From an uncultured Verrucomicrobia subdivision 3 bacterium (GTDB lineage Bacteria > Verrucomicrobiota > Verrucomicrobiia > Limisphaerales > UBA11358), in assembly GCA_903861445.1 (NCBI GenBank), contig CAIOUK010000072.1, forward strand, positions 1-33,883: a DNA stretch of 33,883 nucleotides, in the 5' to 3' direction. Below, one piece after another: positions 32,493 through 33,883 of the stretch. Both the position numbers and the translations under genes were made by a program. Each line of letters starts with the position of its first letter. Position 1 is the first letter of the stretch. A model generated the notes under the pieces. The model was not told the origin of the DNA, did no database searches, and saw only the letters and a program-made list of their open reading frames with translations.

Positions 32493-33731
32493 TTACCGTC
32501 TCCGTCCGCCGGGCGCGAAGTGGTAGCCGCCGTGGACGCGGCCGCCGCGCACTTTGCCGGGGAAGCCAGCGGGTGCGCCGGCCTTTGGCTCTTCAAACAA
32601 CGCGGTGTAGCGGTAATCGAAATTCTCCAGCTTCACGCGCGGGATTTTCTGGCTGATGAAGCGTTCGATGGCGAACACGTGCGGCGCATCTTCGGCCACC
32701 ATGATGGTGAAGGCGTCGCCGGTGGCCGCTGCGCGACCCGTGCGCCCGATGCGGTGAATATAATCTTCCTGATGCTGCGGCACGTCGTAGTTCACGACGT
32801 GGCTCACGTCCGCGATGTCCAGTCCGCGCGCGGCGATGTCGGTGGCCACAAGCACTTCAAATTTGCCGTCGCGAAAACCTTGCAAGGCCTGTTCGCGTTC
32901 CTTTTGCGTGCGGTTGGAATGCAGCACGGCCACGGCATGATTCTCGCGCTTGAGCAGCGCGGCGCAACGGTCTGCGCCGTGTTTGGTGCGGCAGAAAACG
33001 ATGACGGAATCGTAGTTCACGCGCTTGAGCAGTTCGAGCAGTAGGTCGGTTTTCTGCGTGTCGGACACGGGATAAATGACGTGCTTCACGGATTCCGCCG
33101 GCGAACGGCGCGCGCCGATTTCGATGGTCTCCGGTTCGTGCATTGCCCATTGAATGAGCGTTTCGATCTGCGGTGGAACGGTGGCGGAAAACAGTGCGGA
33201 GTGGCGTTGCTTGGGGCATTTCTCCACGAGCCGTCGGACGTCAGGCAGGAACCCCATGTCGAGCATCCGGTCAGCTTCATCGAGGACGAGAAATTCCACC
33301 TTGTCGAGTTTCAACGTGCCTTGTTCCAAATGGTCGAGCAACCGTCCGGGTGTCGCGACGACGATGTCCGTGCCGGCTTTCAATTCGTCATTTTGTTTGC
33401 CATAGCCCACGCCGCCGAAGACGACGCAGACTTTCAAATCCGTGAAGCGCGCATAATCGCGGATGGCGGTCTCGACCTGCGCGGCGAGTTCGCGCGTGGG
33501 TTCGAGGATGAGCACACGCGGGCCGACGGGATTATGCGTGCCGAGTTTTGAGAGGATGGGCAAAGCGAACGCGGCGGTTTTGCCGGTGCCGGTCTGCGCG
33601 CTGCCGATGACGTCTTTGCCGGACAGCACGAGCGGAATCGCGCGGAGCTGAATGGGCGTGGGATCCACATAACCCATCGCCTTGACGCCTTCGAGAATTT
33701 TCTCGGAAAGACCTAATTTGCTAAAAGCCAT
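32493..33731 (-). CDS. rhlE: DEAD-box ATP-dependent RNA helicase, RhlE type
   Basis: A 412-residue helicase started at ATG 33731 (MAFSKLGLSEKIL); a TTG 15 bp upstream is less likely. All core motifs are present: Q-motif PTPIQ (24-28), Walker A AQTGTGKT (45-52), PTREL (78-82), TPGR (127-130), DEAD (151-154), SAT (182-184), then ATDIAARGLD and HRIGRTGR in the second RecA domain. A short Gly/Arg-rich tail (GKVRGGRVHGGYHFAPGGRRR without further domains) fits RhlE-like proteins, which unwind structured RNA in ribosome assembly and mRNA decay. It is a housekeeping gene unrelated to the glycan locus. Confidence 0.92.
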   Translation of the reverse strand: MAFSKLGLSEKILEGVKAMGYVDPTPIQLRAIPLVLSGKDVIGSAQTGTGKTAAFALPILSKLGTHNPVGPRVLILEPTRELAAQVETAIRDYARFTDLKVCVVFGGVGYGKQNDELKAGTDIVVATPGRLLDHLEQGTLKLDKVEFLVLDEADRMLDMGFLPDVRRLVEKCPKQRHSALFSATVPPQIETLIQWAMHEPETIEIGARRSPAESVKHVIYPVSDTQKTDLLLELLKRVNYDSVIVFCRTKHGADRCAALLKRENHAVAVLHSNRTQKEREQALQGFRDGKFEVLVATDIAARGLDIADVSHVVNYDVPQHQEDYIHRIGRTGRAAATGDAFTIMVAEDAPHVFAIERFISQKIPRVKLENFDYRYTALFEEPKAGAPAGFPGKVRGGRVHGGYHFAPGGRRR

Positions 33732-33821
33732 GTGAAAGAGTAGCAAATGCGCGAATTATGGGAAGCCGTGAATTGAGCTTTGTGGTTGCGGGTGGAATCC
33801 GCCTGCCGTTAGCCTGCCGCG

Positions 33822-33883
33822 ATGCAAACGCTCGTCGAAGATTTTCTGCAATACCTGCGGCACGAGCGCGGCCAGTCGGATAA
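33822..33883 (+). CDS. N-terminus of a Xer-type tyrosine recombinase; gene runs off the window
   Basis: The last 62 bases open with ATG and read MQTLVEDFLQYLRHERGQSD. This is the usual beginning of XerC/XerD site-specific recombinases (the SAM-like core-binding domain, FLxYLxxERGxS). It is divergent from the helicase gene with a 90-bp gap. Only 20 residues are visible, so XerC, XerD or a mobile-element integrase cannot be separated, though a housekeeping Xer fits the surroundings. Confidence 0.65.
   Translation, partial: MQTLVEDFLQYLRHERGQSD

Noticed and set aside
1-33883. CRISPR arrays, insertion sequences, rRNA genes and long direct repeats.
   Set aside because: None was seen on reading the window; the only repeated material is the protein-level paralogy and the short leader motif.

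Overview
The window is about 33.9 kb of GC-rich chromosomal DNA. Its gene families fit a soil or freshwater Verrucomicrobiota bacterium, most likely near Pedosphaera/Limisphaerales. The placement rests on the DUF6288 protein, the NFVKAR-type pseudopilin, the DUF2341+LamG architecture and the dense set of secreted glycan enzymes. It is inference from family content, not a phylogeny.

Left edge (1-3.6 kb): mostly housekeeping. It holds the start of rpmE (minus), a small lipoprotein and a radical SAM/SPASM-type protein (both minus), tRNA-Gln(UUG) (plus), a GntR-HTH/LacI-like sugar-sensing regulator (minus) and tRNA-Arg(CCU) (minus). Both tRNAs encode their CCA end. A gene-free stretch of about 420 bp follows.

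Core (4.0-32.05 kb): a one-direction (plus) glycan-degradation locus. In order it carries a sulfatase fused to an SGNH esterase; transglutaminase-like protein A; a SASA-type acetylesterase followed by a probable terminator; a Tat-exported MGH1/GH63-like glycosidase; transglutaminase-like protein B; the wreck of an amidohydrolase; a stand-alone SGNH esterase; a GH127 beta-L-arabinofuranosidase with an F5/8-type domain; a GH78 alpha-L-rhamnosidase; a roughly 1,570-residue DUF6288 multidomain protein; a GH2 enzyme; a decayed small ORF; an SDR oxidoreductase; mannonate dehydratase UxuA; and a GH106-like alpha-L-rhamnosidase. Nearly all the large proteins have export signals. Only the SDR and UxuA look cytoplasmic, and they feed uronic acids towards 2-keto-3-deoxygluconate. 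Two rhamnosidase families, an arabinofuranosidase, acetylesterases and a uronate branch point to an acetylated rhamnose/arabinose/uronic-acid polymer such as rhamnogalacturonan I. The sulfatase leaves a sulfated rhamno-uronan possible. No transporter or SusC/SusD pair is present.

Right edge (32.05-33.88 kb): housekeeping resumes with a frameshifted pseudopilin-like gene (minus), an RhlE-type DEAD-box helicase (minus) and the first codons of a Xer-type tyrosine recombinase (plus).

The most unusual element is the pair of secreted proteins with an alanine-rich helical N-terminus, a Cys-His-Asn transglutaminase-like core and a C-terminal beta-sandwich-like domain (649 and 716 aa). They share a conserved upstream leader with an operator-like palindrome. 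I know of no function for this architecture in glycan loci. The locus also shows gene decay (three broken reading frames) and patches of different base composition inside two large enzymes.
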